This document shows, one piece after another, positions 19,672 through 29,627 of a stretch of DNA of 64,000 nucleotides. Origin of the DNA: CAWHOW01 sp963831005 (lineage in GTDB: Bacteria; Bacteroidota; Bacteroidia; Bacteroidales; CG2-30-32-10). How positions within the stretch are numbered: the first letter of the stretch is position 1; every line of letters starts with the position of its first letter. The DNA lies in the NCBI GenBank assembly GCA_963831005.1, contig CAWHOW010000025.1, positions 38,162-102,161 of the forward strand, read 5' to 3'. Position numbers and translations under genes: made by a program. The notes under the pieces are model-generated. The model made no database searches. It was not told where the DNA came from and saw only the letters and a program-made list of their open reading frames with translations.

Positions 19672-19766
19672 GGGACTAAAGTCCCCAATATTAGCGGGAT
19701 TTATCAGTAACCCCAGACTTAAGTCTGGGGTTATGCAAACGGCCTTTAAATATGGGGCTTTAGCCC
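19672..19766. repeat. Cluster of three REP-like palindromes
   Basis: GGGACTAAAGTCCC (19672-19685), CCCCAGACTTAAGTCTGGGG (19711-19730, a perfect 20-bp palindrome) and GGGCTTTAGCCC (19755-19766) follow each other. All have a GC-rich arm around a CTWWAG-like core. Two relatives lie at 34244-34300. Confidence 0.75.
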
Positions 19767-19837
19767 TGAAAAGTATCATCTTATTAAAAAAATTACCGAA
19801 CTATTGCTTATAATAGTTTACTATAATACTTAGAATG

Positions 19838-19944
19838 ATTACCATTCTATTTGGAAAGACTATCTTTCTGCTTGGAATTACTGTCTTTCCAGAAATAATT
19901 ACAGTCTTTTCACTTGAAAAGTATATATTTCTAAGTTTGGAAAG
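19838..19944. repeat. Degenerate 21-bp tandem array
   Basis: Five units start at 19838, 19859, 19880, 19901 and 19922 (the last is 23 bp). Each carries a version of CTTTCT..TTGGAA. The rest of the gap to porU1 (19945-20241) is AT-rich with nothing else that I recognise. Confidence 0.7.
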
Positions 19945-20241
19945 ATGCTTTTGCAATTAAAATATATGCTTCTTATAAATTTACAGATGGCAGATTTTAG
20001 CACATGGATGGTATGTGTGTGTAAATATTTGGTAAAATATTCCTTTTCAAAACTTTAAAACATCACAAACAAAAAACATTTCATGCAATATTATTTTTAT
20101 TTCGCGAAAAAATGCCCAAAACCGAGTTTTAAAGAGATTTTTTTGTAATTTTACAATAAAGTTTAGGTTATATACAATAATACTGAAATTATCACGTTAG
20201 TTGCTTGAATTCATAAGTGATTTTGAACAGAAATTGTTGAA

Positions 20242-23200
20242 ATGAAACAAAAAATCATTAAAGCTTTAGTCGCTATATTCCTGATTATTACAGGTGTTTC
20301 GGGCTGGCAGTCATTGTTTGCTCAGCAAAAACCTGTCAAGCATGACGAAACGCACATAAACGCAAAACCCGAAACCCCTCATGTGGAAAATGTGGTGAAG
20401 AAAGGTGATGAGCGAAGCATAAAATGGCTGGGAGTAAAGAAATTTAATATAAACGGCGTAAGTCCTGTGGAATATCTTACCTTCGAAGGAGCCAGTCTTA
20501 AACAGAACATCCCGTATTATTACGAAAAAATAAAAATAGATAATAATTATTCCTACTCCGCCGTAATTACGAATCAGCAGTTCAAAGAATGCACTTCAGC
20601 GGAAGCTGCCGTTATTAATTCGAAGAACATTTCAAATGAAATTACTGTTCAGTCGAGGATTGCCGGTGAAAAACGAATACCTTATTTATGTATTTCATTT
20701 GTTCCTTTAAGAATTAATAAAGCCACAGGCAAGATAGAAAAACTGGAAAGTTTTAAAATTGAATTGGTGAAGGAGGCAAAAAAGACCTCGATGGCTAAAA
20801 AAAGAAGTTACGCTGCAAACTCGGTGCTTGCGAATGGCAACTGGTATAAGATAGCCGTAACAGATAACGGAGTATATAAACTTACTTATACCGACCTTCA
20901 GAACTTAGGCATGAATGCTGCAACATTGAATGCACAGGATATCAGGATTTATGGAAACGGTGGAGGCATACTGCCCGAGGCAAACAGCGGGTTCCGCTAC
21001 GACGACCTTGTTGAAAACCCTATTTATGTTAGTAGCAGCGGCAGTACTTTCGGCACTAACGATTATATTCTTTTTTATGGTCAGTCGCCTACCACCTGGA
21101 ATTACAATACTACGGATAATAGGTTTCATCACCAGACAAATTATTACAGCAATACAACTTGTTATTTTATCACTGATGGTGCTCAGTTTAGTCCGGCTCC
21201 CGGTAAAAGGATTGCACTTCAGAATTCTGTTACTGCTACTGCAAATAAAATGGTAACAAAATTCAACGATTATTTATTTCATGAAAGAGATTCCGTTAAT
21301 CTTATGATGTCGGGAAAAACATGGTATGGTGAATATTTCGATATTCAAACTTCCTATTCTTTTCCTTTCTCATTTCCCAATATTGATCCCTCTACACCTG
21401 TGTATATAAAAACGGATATTGCCGGAAGATATACATCCCTCAATCAATATAGTGTAAGCGAGAACGGGATTCCGTTATATACAACTTCAATAAGCGGTGT
21501 ACCTCCATCCGAATATCTTCAGGCTGGTTATTCAGTGGAAGGCACAGCAACATTCCCGGCTTCTTCAAGTATTTCTATAAGTGTTAGTAAAACAACCGCC
21601 AATGCAGTTGGCTGGCTGAATTATATAGAATTAAATGCAACACGTATGCTCACATTTACTGGTGCACAGATCCAGTTCCGGAATATTTCCTGTGTTGGGC
21701 CCGGCAATATTTCACGATATGCAATATCCAACATTTCTTCTAATTGCATAATATGGGATGTTACTAATCCAGTAAATGTCAAGCAGCAGCAATACAGCGT
21801 TAACGGTGACAGCGCCATATTTAAGCTTCCTACAGATTCCCTGAGGCAATTTATTGCTTTTGACGGTAGCTCTTTTTTATCTCCAATTTTATTAGGGAAG
21901 ATTGCAACCCAAAACCTACATGCACTGGGACCAGCAAATTTTATTATAATTACATATCCGGGTTTTGTAAGCGAAGCAAACACCATTGCTGCTATACATA
22001 GTGCAAAAGATAATTTATCATCAGTAATTGTAACTCCCGACCAGATTTATAATGAATTTTCTTCAGGCAACCAGGATATATCAGCCATTAGGGATTTTGT
22101 GAAAATGTTTTACGACAAATACACTGCTCCCGGGCAGGCACCCGAATACCTTTTGCTTTTTGGCGCTGCTTCTTATGATTACAAAAACAGGCTGCCTAAT
22201 AATACTAATTATGTTCCTACATACGAATATACTGACGGAACAAATCTGGATGAAACCATTTCTTATTGCTCAGATGATTTTTTTGGATTTCTTGATTCAA
22301 CTGAAGGACCAACTGGCTTGTTAGATATAGGAATAGGGCGCTTTCCTGTTAGTTTAGCAGGTGATGCAAATATTATGGTGAACAAGGTGAACCAGTATCT
22401 TCAATTGAATATCCCGAATATCAATCCCAACAGTTGTACTAATTTCTCATCAACAGTTTCCGGCGACTGGAGAAATACTGTTTGTTTAGTGACCGGAGCT
22501 GATGAAGAAGGTTTTTTTTCTGATGCCGAAGGATTTGCAAATTTGCTGGATTCTACTTATAAAAATTATAATATTGATAAGATATACAGCAATGCTTATG
22601 AAGTGGAGACCGGAGCCGGAGGGCAACGCTTTCCGGAAGTGGAGGATGCCATAAACAGGCAGGTTGAAAAGGGCGCTATGATAGTAAACTATATTGGTCA
22701 TGGCGGACAATTGGGTTGGGCACTAGAAAGAATACTACAAATTCCAGATATTCAAAGCTGGACTAATATACTCAACATGCCTTTGTTCCTCACAGCCACA
22801 TGCCAGTTCAGCGTTTACGATAACCCTGCACAATTAGCAGCCGGAGAAATGGTTTTGTTAAGCCCTAATGGTGGTGGCATTGCGCTGTTAACTTCTTCGC
22901 GTGTTACCGATGAATTTACTAATAGAAGCTTATGTAGTAATTTTTATTATTATGCTTTTGAAAAAACAGGTGGCAATTATCCTACTTTTGGAGAACTTAA
23001 CATGCAGGCAAAAAATGCTGGATCTGGTGCAGAGCCCTATATGAATTATGTTTTGTTGGGCGATCCTGCATTAAAGCTTTCCTATCCGGTGAATAATATA
23101 ATTACTACAAGTATTAATGGTCATCCGGCAAATACTAGTTGCGATACATTAAAAGCTTATGAGAAGGTCACAGTTTCTGGAATGCTAAAGGATCCGAGTG

Positions 23201-24177
23201 GAGTTTCGCTTACCGGTTTTAATGGAATAATATATCCTACCGTATATGATAAGCCTAAATTGAATACCACTCTTGCAAATGATCCAGGCGGTTATGTGGA
23301 TAATTTTTATTTCCGAAATAGTATATTATATAAAGGAAAAGCTAGTGTAACTAATGGAAATTTTTCATTTACATTCATTGTTCCCAAAGATATTGCCTAT
23401 AATTATGGATTGGGCAAGATAAGTTATTACGCCTCAAACAGCACTACAAATGCCAGCGGATATTATGAAAATAATAACTTTATTATTGGCGGTACAAAGA
23501 CAAACATTACTAAGGATAATCAGGGTCCTACTGTTAAAATGTATCTGAATGATTCCACTTTTGCTTATGGCGGACTAACAAATCAAAACCCTATTTTAAT
23601 CGCAACCATTTTTGATTCAATAGGGGTAAACACTGTCGGAAACGGGATAGGCCACAATTTAGAAGCTATACTGGATAACAATACTCAGAACCCGATTGTT
23701 TTAAATGATTATTATGAAGCAAACCTTAACAGCTATCAAAGGGGAAAAATAATGTATCCTTTTAACAATTTATCAAATGGATCCCATACATTACTGTTAA
23801 AGGTCTGGGATAGCTATGATAATTTAACTGAAGTTTCTACTGAATTTGTTGTCTCACAGTCTAATCAACTGGCATTAAACCATGTTTTGAATTATCCTGA
23901 TCCTTTTACTACTCATACTTCATTCTTATTCGAGCATAACCAGCCTTGTTGCACTCTGGAAGTGGGTATTCAAATATATACTATTACAGGAAAACTATTA
24001 AAAACAATAAACAGGACAGTTCAAGTCATAGGTTATCGGGCTGAACCAATTGATTGGGATGGCCGTGATGAATTTGGGGATCCTATCGGCCGTGGTGTTT
24101 ATATATACAAGCTTAAGGTGAAAAATGAAGAAGGCTCGACAGCTGAAAAAACAGAGAAACTTGTTATTTTACACTAA
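20242..24177 (+). CDS. porU: Type IX secretion sortase PorU-like, gingipain-type C25 peptidase (copy 1)
   Basis: The 1311-residue protein has a signal peptide, then an N-terminal region of about 160 residues that is absent from copy 2. After NSVLANGNWYK (residue about 193) comes the PorU core. The C25 caspase-like catalytic domain shows NYIGHGGQLGW with His820 and LTATCQFS with Cys854, the expected dyad. A C-terminal Ig-like domain and a sorting-domain-like end (LNYPDPFTTHTSFLFEHNQ, IDWDGRDEFG, GRGVYIYKLKVKN) follow. PorU cleaves sorting domains of exported proteins and attaches them to anionic LPS at the cell surface. It is followed by porU2, porV and ispF, the same neighbour order as porU-porV-ispF in Porphyromonas gingivalis. 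Confidence 0.92.
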   Translation: MKQKIIKALVAIFLIITGVSGWQSLFAQQKPVKHDETHINAKPETPHVENVVKKGDERSIKWLGVKKFNINGVSPVEYLTFEGASLKQNIPYYYEKIKIDNNYSYSAVITNQQFKECTSAEAAVINSKNISNEITVQSRIAGEKRIPYLCISFVPLRINKATGKIEKLESFKIELVKEAKKTSMAKKRSYAANSVLANGNWYKIAVTDNGVYKLTYTDLQNLGMNAATLNAQDIRIYGNGGGILPEANSGFRYDDLVENPIYVSSSGSTFGTNDYILFYGQSPTTWNYNTTDNRFHHQTNYYSNTTCYFITDGAQFSPAPGKRIALQNSVTATANKMVTKFNDYLFHERDSVNLMMSGKTWYGEYFDIQTSYSFPFSFPNIDPSTPVYIKTDIAGRYTSLNQYSVSENGIPLYTTSISGVPPSEYLQAGYSVEGTATFPASSSISISVSKTTANAVGWLNYIELNATRMLTFTGAQIQFRNISCVGPGNISRYAISNISSNCIIWDVTNPVNVKQQQYSVNGDSAIFKLPTDSLRQFIAFDGSSFLSPILLGKIATQNLHALGPANFIIITYPGFVSEANTIAAIHSAKDNLSSVIVTPDQIYNEFSSGNQDISAIRDFVKMFYDKYTAPGQAPEYLLLFGAASYDYKNRLPNNTNYVPTYEYTDGTNLDETISYCSDDFFGFLDSTEGPTGLLDIGIGRFPVSLAGDANIMVNKVNQYLQLNIPNINPNSCTNFSSTVSGDWRNTVCLVTGADEEGFFSDAEGFANLLDSTYKNYNIDKIYSNAYEVETGAGGQRFPEVEDAINRQVEKGAMIVNYIGHGGQLGWALERILQIPDIQSWTNILNMPLFLTATCQFSVYDNPAQLAAGEMVLLSPNGGGIALLTSSRVTDEFTNRSLCSNFYYYAFEKTGGNYPTFGELNMQAKNAGSGAEPYMNYVLLGDPALKLSYPVNNIITTSINGHPANTSCDTLKAYEKVTVSGMLKDPSGVSLTGFNGIIYPTVYDKPKLNTTLANDPGGYVDNFYFRNSILYKGKASVTNGNFSFTFIVPKDIAYNYGLGKISYYASNSTTNASGYYENNNFIIGGTKTNITKDNQGPTVKMYLNDSTFAYGGLTNQNPILIATIFDSIGVNTVGNGIGHNLEAILDNNTQNPIVLNDYYEANLNSYQRGKIMYPFNNLSNGSHTLLLKVWDSYDNLTEVSTEFVVSQSNQLALNHVLNYPDPFTTHTSFLFEHNQPCCTLEVGIQIYTITGKLLKTINRTVQVIGYRAEPIDWDGRDEFGDPIGRGVYIYKLKVKNEEGSTAEKTEKLVILH

Positions 24178-24204
24178 AAGATTCCTGCCGTTACTCATTT
24201 TGAT

Positions 24205-24212
24205 TAACTTTG
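24205..24212 (+). promoter_or_regulatory. Putative -7 box (TAACTTTG) before porU2
   Basis: TAACTTTG matches TAnnTTTG and lies 16 bases before the ATG of the second porU copy. I see no TTG at 17-23 bases spacing. If real, copy 2 has its own promoter in addition to readthrough. Confidence 0.45.
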
Positions 24213-24228
24213 TAAAATATTCTTTTCA

Positions 24229-27200
24229 ATGAGAGTTTTTTTTACATATTTTTTAATGATGGTATGCTTATCAGGCATCGCCCAGGGAACAATTATTCCT
24301 GATAAAGAGCATAATCATAATAAGACAGCTCACGAATGCGTGCTGAATTCTGTACTTGCCAGTGGAACGTGGTATAAAATGGAAGTGACTAAAGAAGGTA
24401 TATATAAAATCACCTATAATGATTTGGTGAATTTGGGAATAAACGTTTCTTCAATTGATCCCCGGAATATTCGTGTTTATGACAATGTCAATGGCATGCT
24501 TCCTGAAAGCAATGCTTTACCAAATAAAGATGATCTTATTGAGAATGCCATTTATGTTAGTAGTTGCAATAATGATACTTTTAGTAAAACAGATTATATA
24601 CTCTTTTATGGAGAATCTCCAATAGTTTGGAATTATAATCCATCTAATGGTTCTTTTACACATGTCATAAATTTTTATACGAATACAACTTGCTACTTCC
24701 TTACAATTGCTGATAGCCCGGGCAAAAGGATACAGCTAAAAAAATCTTTAATAGCTACTCCTAATTCAATTATTACAAAATATAATGATTATCAGTATCA
24801 CGAATTAGACACCATTAATTTGATACAGTCAGGTAAAGAATGGTATGGCGAGTATTTTAATACAATTACTTCGTATTCATATAATTTTTCTTTCCCAAAT
24901 ATTGATATTACATCACCCCTAAAGATCCTTACAAATGTTGCAGCGAGTAATACAATCCAAACATGTTTTTTGGTTAGTTCATGCGGCCAGAATGATTCAG
25001 TAAAAATTGCTGCTATTCCAGGGCAAACAAATACTCAATATGCCAATATCAATGTCGATACACTTGTTGGTATGGCGCAAGGGCCAAATATTCAGTTGAC
25101 AATTTCTAAAATTACTCCAACTTCTATAGGCTGGTTAGATAATATTGATATTAATGTGATGAGCAATCTCAATTTTAATGCTCCTCAAATGACTTTTAGA
25201 AGTATAGCTAGTATCGGGAATGGAAATATTTGCAAGTTTATTATGAATAATGCTAATTCTTCAGTTAATATCTGGGATATTACCGACCCTTTTAACATTA
25301 AGTTACAGCAAGACTCTTTGAATGGTTCTAGTTTAAGTTATATTGTAAATACTGATTCGCTGAAGCAATATATTGCTTTTGATGGGTCATCATACTTTTC
25401 TCCAATTTATGATGGGCAAATTCCAAATCAGAATTTACATGCGCTTGGTCAACCTGATTTGATAATAGTTTCGCATCCTGATTTTCTTCAGCAGGCAAAT
25501 CGTCTTGCTGCAATTCATGTGGCTCACGACAATTTTAATGTCATTGTTGTCACCCCTCAGCAAATTTATAATGAATTTTCTTCCGGTTCGCAAGATATTG
25601 CTGCAATTAGAAATTTTGTGAGGATGTTTTATAACAGGGCTACATCGCAGAATAATATGCCTAAATATTTATTAATGTTTGGTGATGGTTCCTATGATTA
25701 TAAAAATCATTTGTCAATTAATACAAATTTTGTTCCCACTTATGAATCCTTTAATTCTCTCACTCCAACAGCCACTTATGTTACAGATGATTTTTTTGGA
25801 ATATTAGATTCTACTGGCGGTTATTATTGTAATGGAAATATAAAGGTGGGTGTTGGCAGATTTCCTGTTAGAACCGTTGATGAAGCAAAGACTATGGTTG
25901 ATAAAGTCGAAGACTATATTAATAAAAAATGTTCTTATACCGAGCGGAATGGATGTACCACTTTCTCAAAAGAAATTACAGGCGACTGGCAAAACATAGT
26001 TTGTTTTGTTGCTGATGATGGTGATAATAACCTTCATTTGGGACAGGCTGAAGCAATTACTGCTTATGCAGATACTACAAATCTCAATTTGAATATTGAG
26101 AAAATATATCTGGATGCCTATGTTATGATTACTAATAGTGATGGTATATTTTATCCTGATGTAAATAAAGCAATAAATAAAAGAGTGCAGGATGGTGCTT
26201 TGATTATTAACTATACTGGGCATGGCGGTACTACTGGTTGGGCAGCGGCAAAAGTTTTACAATTGTCAGATATTAATAGTTGGACTAATATTACCAATAT
26301 GCCTGTTTTTGTAACTGCTTCATGCGAATTTAGTACATTTGATAACCCCTCATTTGTTTCAGGAGGAGAGCAGGTTATTTTGAATCCAAATGGTGGGGGT
26401 ATCGCGCTTTTTACAACAACTAGAGTGGCATTTTCGAATACAAATTTTAATCTGAATAAAAGCTTCTATAAATTCGCTTTGACTAAATTTAATGGTAAAT
26501 ATAACCGTCTTGGCGATTTGATAAAACTTGCTAAAGTGGATAATGGATGTATTGTTAACGACCGAAATTTTGTTTTACTTGGCGATCCGGCTCTCACATT
26601 ATCTTATCCCGGTTCTAATGTTTCCACTACTGAAATTAATGGACATCCCGCCTCTTCAGTAATAGATACAATAAAGCCTTTAACCAAAGTAACAGTATCC
26701 GGCATAATACAAAATGATAACGGAGATACCCTGACAAATTTTAACGGCAGAATTTATCCAACTGTGTATGACAAGAAATATTATACTAAGACTCTTGGAA
26801 ATATTCCTACAAGCATTCCTGTAAATTTTTATCAGCAGGATCATATACTTTTTAAAGGTGTTGATACTGTCATTAAAGGTAGGTTTACTTTTTCTTTTGT
26901 GCCGTCAAATGATATGATACAAAGTTGTGGAATGGGCAAAATTAGTTATTATGCTAAAATGGACAGCGCCAATGATGCTACCGGTTCCTATGAAAATCCG
27001 CATTTTATTTTTGGTGGATTAGATACTGTCTCTTCATCTGGTTTATCGGGACCCCAAATTCAGTTATACATGAACAATACATCTTTCGAGTCAGGTGGAA
27101 CAACAGATAATAACCCGTTATTACTTGCTTTTCTTGAAGATTCATGCGGGATAAATTATACTAGTTGTAATTACGGACACGATATTACCGCAGTGCTTGA

Positions 27201-27702
27201 TACTAATTCTGCTCAATCAATAGTTCTTGATGATTATTACAACCCGGATATCAATACCTATGTAAAAGGATCAATAATATATCCTTTCGTAAACCTATCA
27301 TTAGGACAGCATACACTGACTCTTAAGGCCTGGGACGAAAATAATATTCCAGATGAAGCATCAATCGGGTTTGTTGTTTCTAGTCCCGGCACTCTTACAT
27401 TGAATAATATTTTTAATTACCCTAATCCTTTTACTGATAAAACATATTTCTTTTTCGAACATAATCAACCTTGTTGCGATTTAGATGTTGAAATAGATAT
27501 TTATTCTTTAATGGGTATACTGGTAGCTACAATTCACAAAACAGTTTCTACGGTCGGATCATCAATTGAACCAATTCAATGGAATGGGTTAAATAATGAT
27601 GGCGCTAAACTTGGAAGCGGCACCTTTTTATATCACGTTAAAATAACTACTTCCGGAGGTTCATATATTGAAAGTTCAAATAAACTTATTATAATAAGAT
27701 AA
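24229..27702 (+). CDS. Type IX secretion sortase PorU-like (copy 2)
   Basis: The 1157-residue protein aligns with copy 1 from LNSVLASGTWYKMEVTKEG onward but lacks its extra N-terminal region. The catalytic dyad is intact: YTGHGGTTGW with His665 and VTASCEFS with Cys699, the same 34-residue spacing as copy 1. The C-terminus again has FNYPNPFTDKTYFFFEHNQ and IQWNGLNNDG. Both copies look functional, so this is duplication rather than decay. It could be a paralogue with a different substrate range or anchoring role, which is inference. Copy 1 is longer, while copy 2 is nearer the size of the P. gingivalis enzyme, so which one is the orthologue is open. Confidence 0.9.
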   Translation: MRVFFTYFLMMVCLSGIAQGTIIPDKEHNHNKTAHECVLNSVLASGTWYKMEVTKEGIYKITYNDLVNLGINVSSIDPRNIRVYDNVNGMLPESNALPNKDDLIENAIYVSSCNNDTFSKTDYILFYGESPIVWNYNPSNGSFTHVINFYTNTTCYFLTIADSPGKRIQLKKSLIATPNSIITKYNDYQYHELDTINLIQSGKEWYGEYFNTITSYSYNFSFPNIDITSPLKILTNVAASNTIQTCFLVSSCGQNDSVKIAAIPGQTNTQYANINVDTLVGMAQGPNIQLTISKITPTSIGWLDNIDINVMSNLNFNAPQMTFRSIASIGNGNICKFIMNNANSSVNIWDITDPFNIKLQQDSLNGSSLSYIVNTDSLKQYIAFDGSSYFSPIYDGQIPNQNLHALGQPDLIIVSHPDFLQQANRLAAIHVAHDNFNVIVVTPQQIYNEFSSGSQDIAAIRNFVRMFYNRATSQNNMPKYLLMFGDGSYDYKNHLSINTNFVPTYESFNSLTPTATYVTDDFFGILDSTGGYYCNGNIKVGVGRFPVRTVDEAKTMVDKVEDYINKKCSYTERNGCTTFSKEITGDWQNIVCFVADDGDNNLHLGQAEAITAYADTTNLNLNIEKIYLDAYVMITNSDGIFYPDVNKAINKRVQDGALIINYTGHGGTTGWAAAKVLQLSDINSWTNITNMPVFVTASCEFSTFDNPSFVSGGEQVILNPNGGGIALFTTTRVAFSNTNFNLNKSFYKFALTKFNGKYNRLGDLIKLAKVDNGCIVNDRNFVLLGDPALTLSYPGSNVSTTEINGHPASSVIDTIKPLTKVTVSGIIQNDNGDTLTNFNGRIYPTVYDKKYYTKTLGNIPTSIPVNFYQQDHILFKGVDTVIKGRFTFSFVPSNDMIQSCGMGKISYYAKMDSANDATGSYENPHFIFGGLDTVSSSGLSGPQIQLYMNNTSFESGGTTDNNPLLLAFLEDSCGINYTSCNYGHDITAVLDTNSAQSIVLDDYYNPDINTYVKGSIIYPFVNLSLGQHTLTLKAWDENNIPDEASIGFVVSSPGTLTLNNIFNYPNPFTDKTYFFFEHNQPCCDLDVEIDIYSLMGILVATIHKTVSTVGSSIEPIQWNGLNNDGAKLGSGTFLYHVKITTSGGSYIESSNKLIIIR

Positions 27703-27732
27703 CGGCACACAATAATAATTATATTTTTACGT

Positions 27733-27740
27733 TATCTTTG
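27733..27740 (+). promoter_or_regulatory. Putative -7 box (TATCTTTG) before porV
   Basis: TATCTTTG lies 22 bases before the porV start codon and fits TAnnTTTG exactly. It suggests porV can be transcribed apart from the porU genes. Confidence 0.5.
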
Positions 27741-27762
27741 CAAACTCAAATTTTATCTTTAT

Positions 27763-28986
27763 ATGAAAAGAGTATTTATTAAAGTAATTACAGTTTCGCT
27801 GATAGTTTATCTTTTTTCAGATTCTTCTGTATTTGCTCAATGGAAATATGATCCGACTTCTTTGAATGTCATAACAACTGCAGTTCCTTCTTTGATAATT
27901 GGCCCCGATGCAAGGGCAGGTGGTATGGGCGATGCAGGAGTTTCTTCCACTCCCGATGCAAACTCCATGCACTGGAATCCCGCAAAATATGCATTTGATG
28001 ATAAAGATATGGGCTTCTCAGTTTCATATTGCCCATGGTTACGTGCACTTGTTAACGATATGGGGCTTGCCGATGTTTCTGGATTTAAAAAAGTCGGCGA
28101 TGGCCAGGCAATTGCTGCATCTTTAATGTATTTCTCCTTAGGAAGTATCCAATTTACTGATAATAATGGGAACTCTCTTGGTAATTATAGCCCTAATGAA
28201 TACGCAATAGATCTTTGTTATTCCCGCAAATTTGCTAAGAAAATTTCAGGAAGCGTTGCTATGCGTTACATCCATTCCAATCTTACAAGTGGACAATATG
28301 TTCAGGGACAAGAAACACATTCCGGCAACTCAATTGCAGCCGATATTTCAGCATATTATCAGGATAATTTTAAACTTGGTAAAACTCCGGCTAAACTAGC
28401 TTTTGGTATTGATATTTCCAATGTTGGATCAAAAATATCCTATACACAAACAACTGAAAGAGATTTTCTCCCCACCAATTTACGCATTGGTCCCACCCTC
28501 ACAATGGATATTGATGATTATAACTCAGTTTCTATTTCTATTGATTTCAATAAATTACTTGTTCCTACGCCCCCCGTTTATAAAACCGATAGCAATGGAA
28601 ACCAGATAAAAGATGCAAGTGGCAATCCTGAGATTCTGGCAGGAATGAGCCCTAATGTTTCTCCTATTACTGGTGTAATTCAGTCATTTTATGATGCACC
28701 AGGCGGTTTCCGCGAAGAAATTAAGGAATTCAATATTTCACCTGCATTCGAATATTGGTATGATAAGCAATTTGCTTTAAGGACCGGCTTTTTCTGGGAA
28801 GCTGAATCAAAAGGGAACAGGAAATATTTTACTGTAGGAGCCGGAATAAAATACAATGTTTTCGATCTCGATTTTGCATACCTGGTTCCCATCAAACAGC
28901 AAAACCCTCTGGCAAACACACTTCGCTTTACCTTGTTATTCAATTTCGATGCACTCAAGGAAAAGGATAAAAACAAGAAAAGCTGA
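27763..28986 (+). CDS. porV: Type IX secretion outer-membrane protein PorV (LptO)
   Basis: The 407-residue protein has a signal peptide ending at FAQ. The conserved PorV stretch PDARAGGMGDAGVSSTPDANSMHWNPAKYAF follows, starting at residue about 47, and then a 14-strand FadL-like barrel with FAYLVP and LRFTLLFNFD at the end. PorV carries cargo from the SprA/Sov translocon to PorU. It is directly upstream of ispF with a 3-base gap. Length and order match the family. Confidence 0.94.
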   Translation: MKRVFIKVITVSLIVYLFSDSSVFAQWKYDPTSLNVITTAVPSLIIGPDARAGGMGDAGVSSTPDANSMHWNPAKYAFDDKDMGFSVSYCPWLRALVNDMGLADVSGFKKVGDGQAIAASLMYFSLGSIQFTDNNGNSLGNYSPNEYAIDLCYSRKFAKKISGSVAMRYIHSNLTSGQYVQGQETHSGNSIAADISAYYQDNFKLGKTPAKLAFGIDISNVGSKISYTQTTERDFLPTNLRIGPTLTMDIDDYNSVSISIDFNKLLVPTPPVYKTDSNGNQIKDASGNPEILAGMSPNVSPITGVIQSFYDAPGGFREEIKEFNISPAFEYWYDKQFALRTGFFWEAESKGNRKYFTVGAGIKYNVFDLDFAYLVPIKQQNPLANTLRFTLLFNFDALKEKDKNKKS

Positions 28987-28989
28987 TAA

Positions 28990-29469
28990 ATGAAATTCAA
29001 AGTAGGTTTCGGCTTTGACGTTCACCCTTTAATTGAAAATACCGATTTCTGGTTAGGCGGAATTCGCATTCCCTATTCCAAAGGCGCATCAGGGCATTCC
29101 GATGCCGATACCCTTATTCATTCAATTTGCGATGCATTACTTGGAGCGGCCAATTTAGGCGATATTGGAGCCCATTTCCCCGATACTTCCCCCGAATATA
29201 AAGGCATCGACAGCAAAATACTTCTCGCTAAAACAGTACAACTTATTAAAAAAGAAGGTTTTTTCATCGGAAATATCGACACCACTATCTGCCTGCAAAA
29301 GCCCAAAATTGCTCAATATATTCCCGAAATGAAGAAAACCCTTGCTTCAGTTATCAATATCCCCGAAAGCGACATATCCATAAAAGCAACTACTACCGAA
29401 AAGCTTGGCTTTATTGGCAGGGAAGAAGGCGTTGCTGTGTATGCCGTTGTTCTTATAACGCAGGAATAA
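28990..29469 (+). CDS. ispF: 2-C-methyl-D-erythritol 2,4-cyclodiphosphate synthase
   Basis: Forms the cyclic diphosphate in the MEP isoprenoid pathway. The 159-residue protein has the metal-binding residues Asp10 and His12 (FGFDVHPL) and His44 (GHSDADTLIHSICDALLGA), plus DIGAHFPDT and the C-terminal IKATTTEKLGFIGREEG. Length is normal. It starts 3 bases after the porV stop; this porV-ispF linkage is known in other Bacteroidota although the functions are unrelated. Confidence 0.97.
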   Translation: MKFKVGFGFDVHPLIENTDFWLGGIRIPYSKGASGHSDADTLIHSICDALLGAANLGDIGAHFPDTSPEYKGIDSKILLAKTVQLIKKEGFFIGNIDTTICLQKPKIAQYIPEMKKTLASVINIPESDISIKATTTEKLGFIGREEGVAVYAVVLITQE

Positions 29470-29494
29470 ATTACTTTTCCCTTTAGTATATTTA

Positions 29495-29599
29495 CTGTAG
29501 GCTACTCTTCATTCTCTAAAAGCTAGCCTTAATTTTCTGTAGGCTACTCTTAATTTACTGTAGGCTCTTCTTAATTTATTGTAGGCTTCCCTTCATTTA
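29495..29599. repeat. 21-bp tandem array (TGTAGGCT), five exact-length units
   Basis: Units start at 29495, 29516, 29537, 29558 and 29579, each exactly 21 bases. Four carry TGTAGGCT; the second has decayed but keeps its length. The array occupies most of the gap between ispF and the acyltransferase gene. Confidence 0.85.
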
Positions 29600-29627
29600 T
29601 ATACTGCTTACTGCCACTGCCTCTTGC

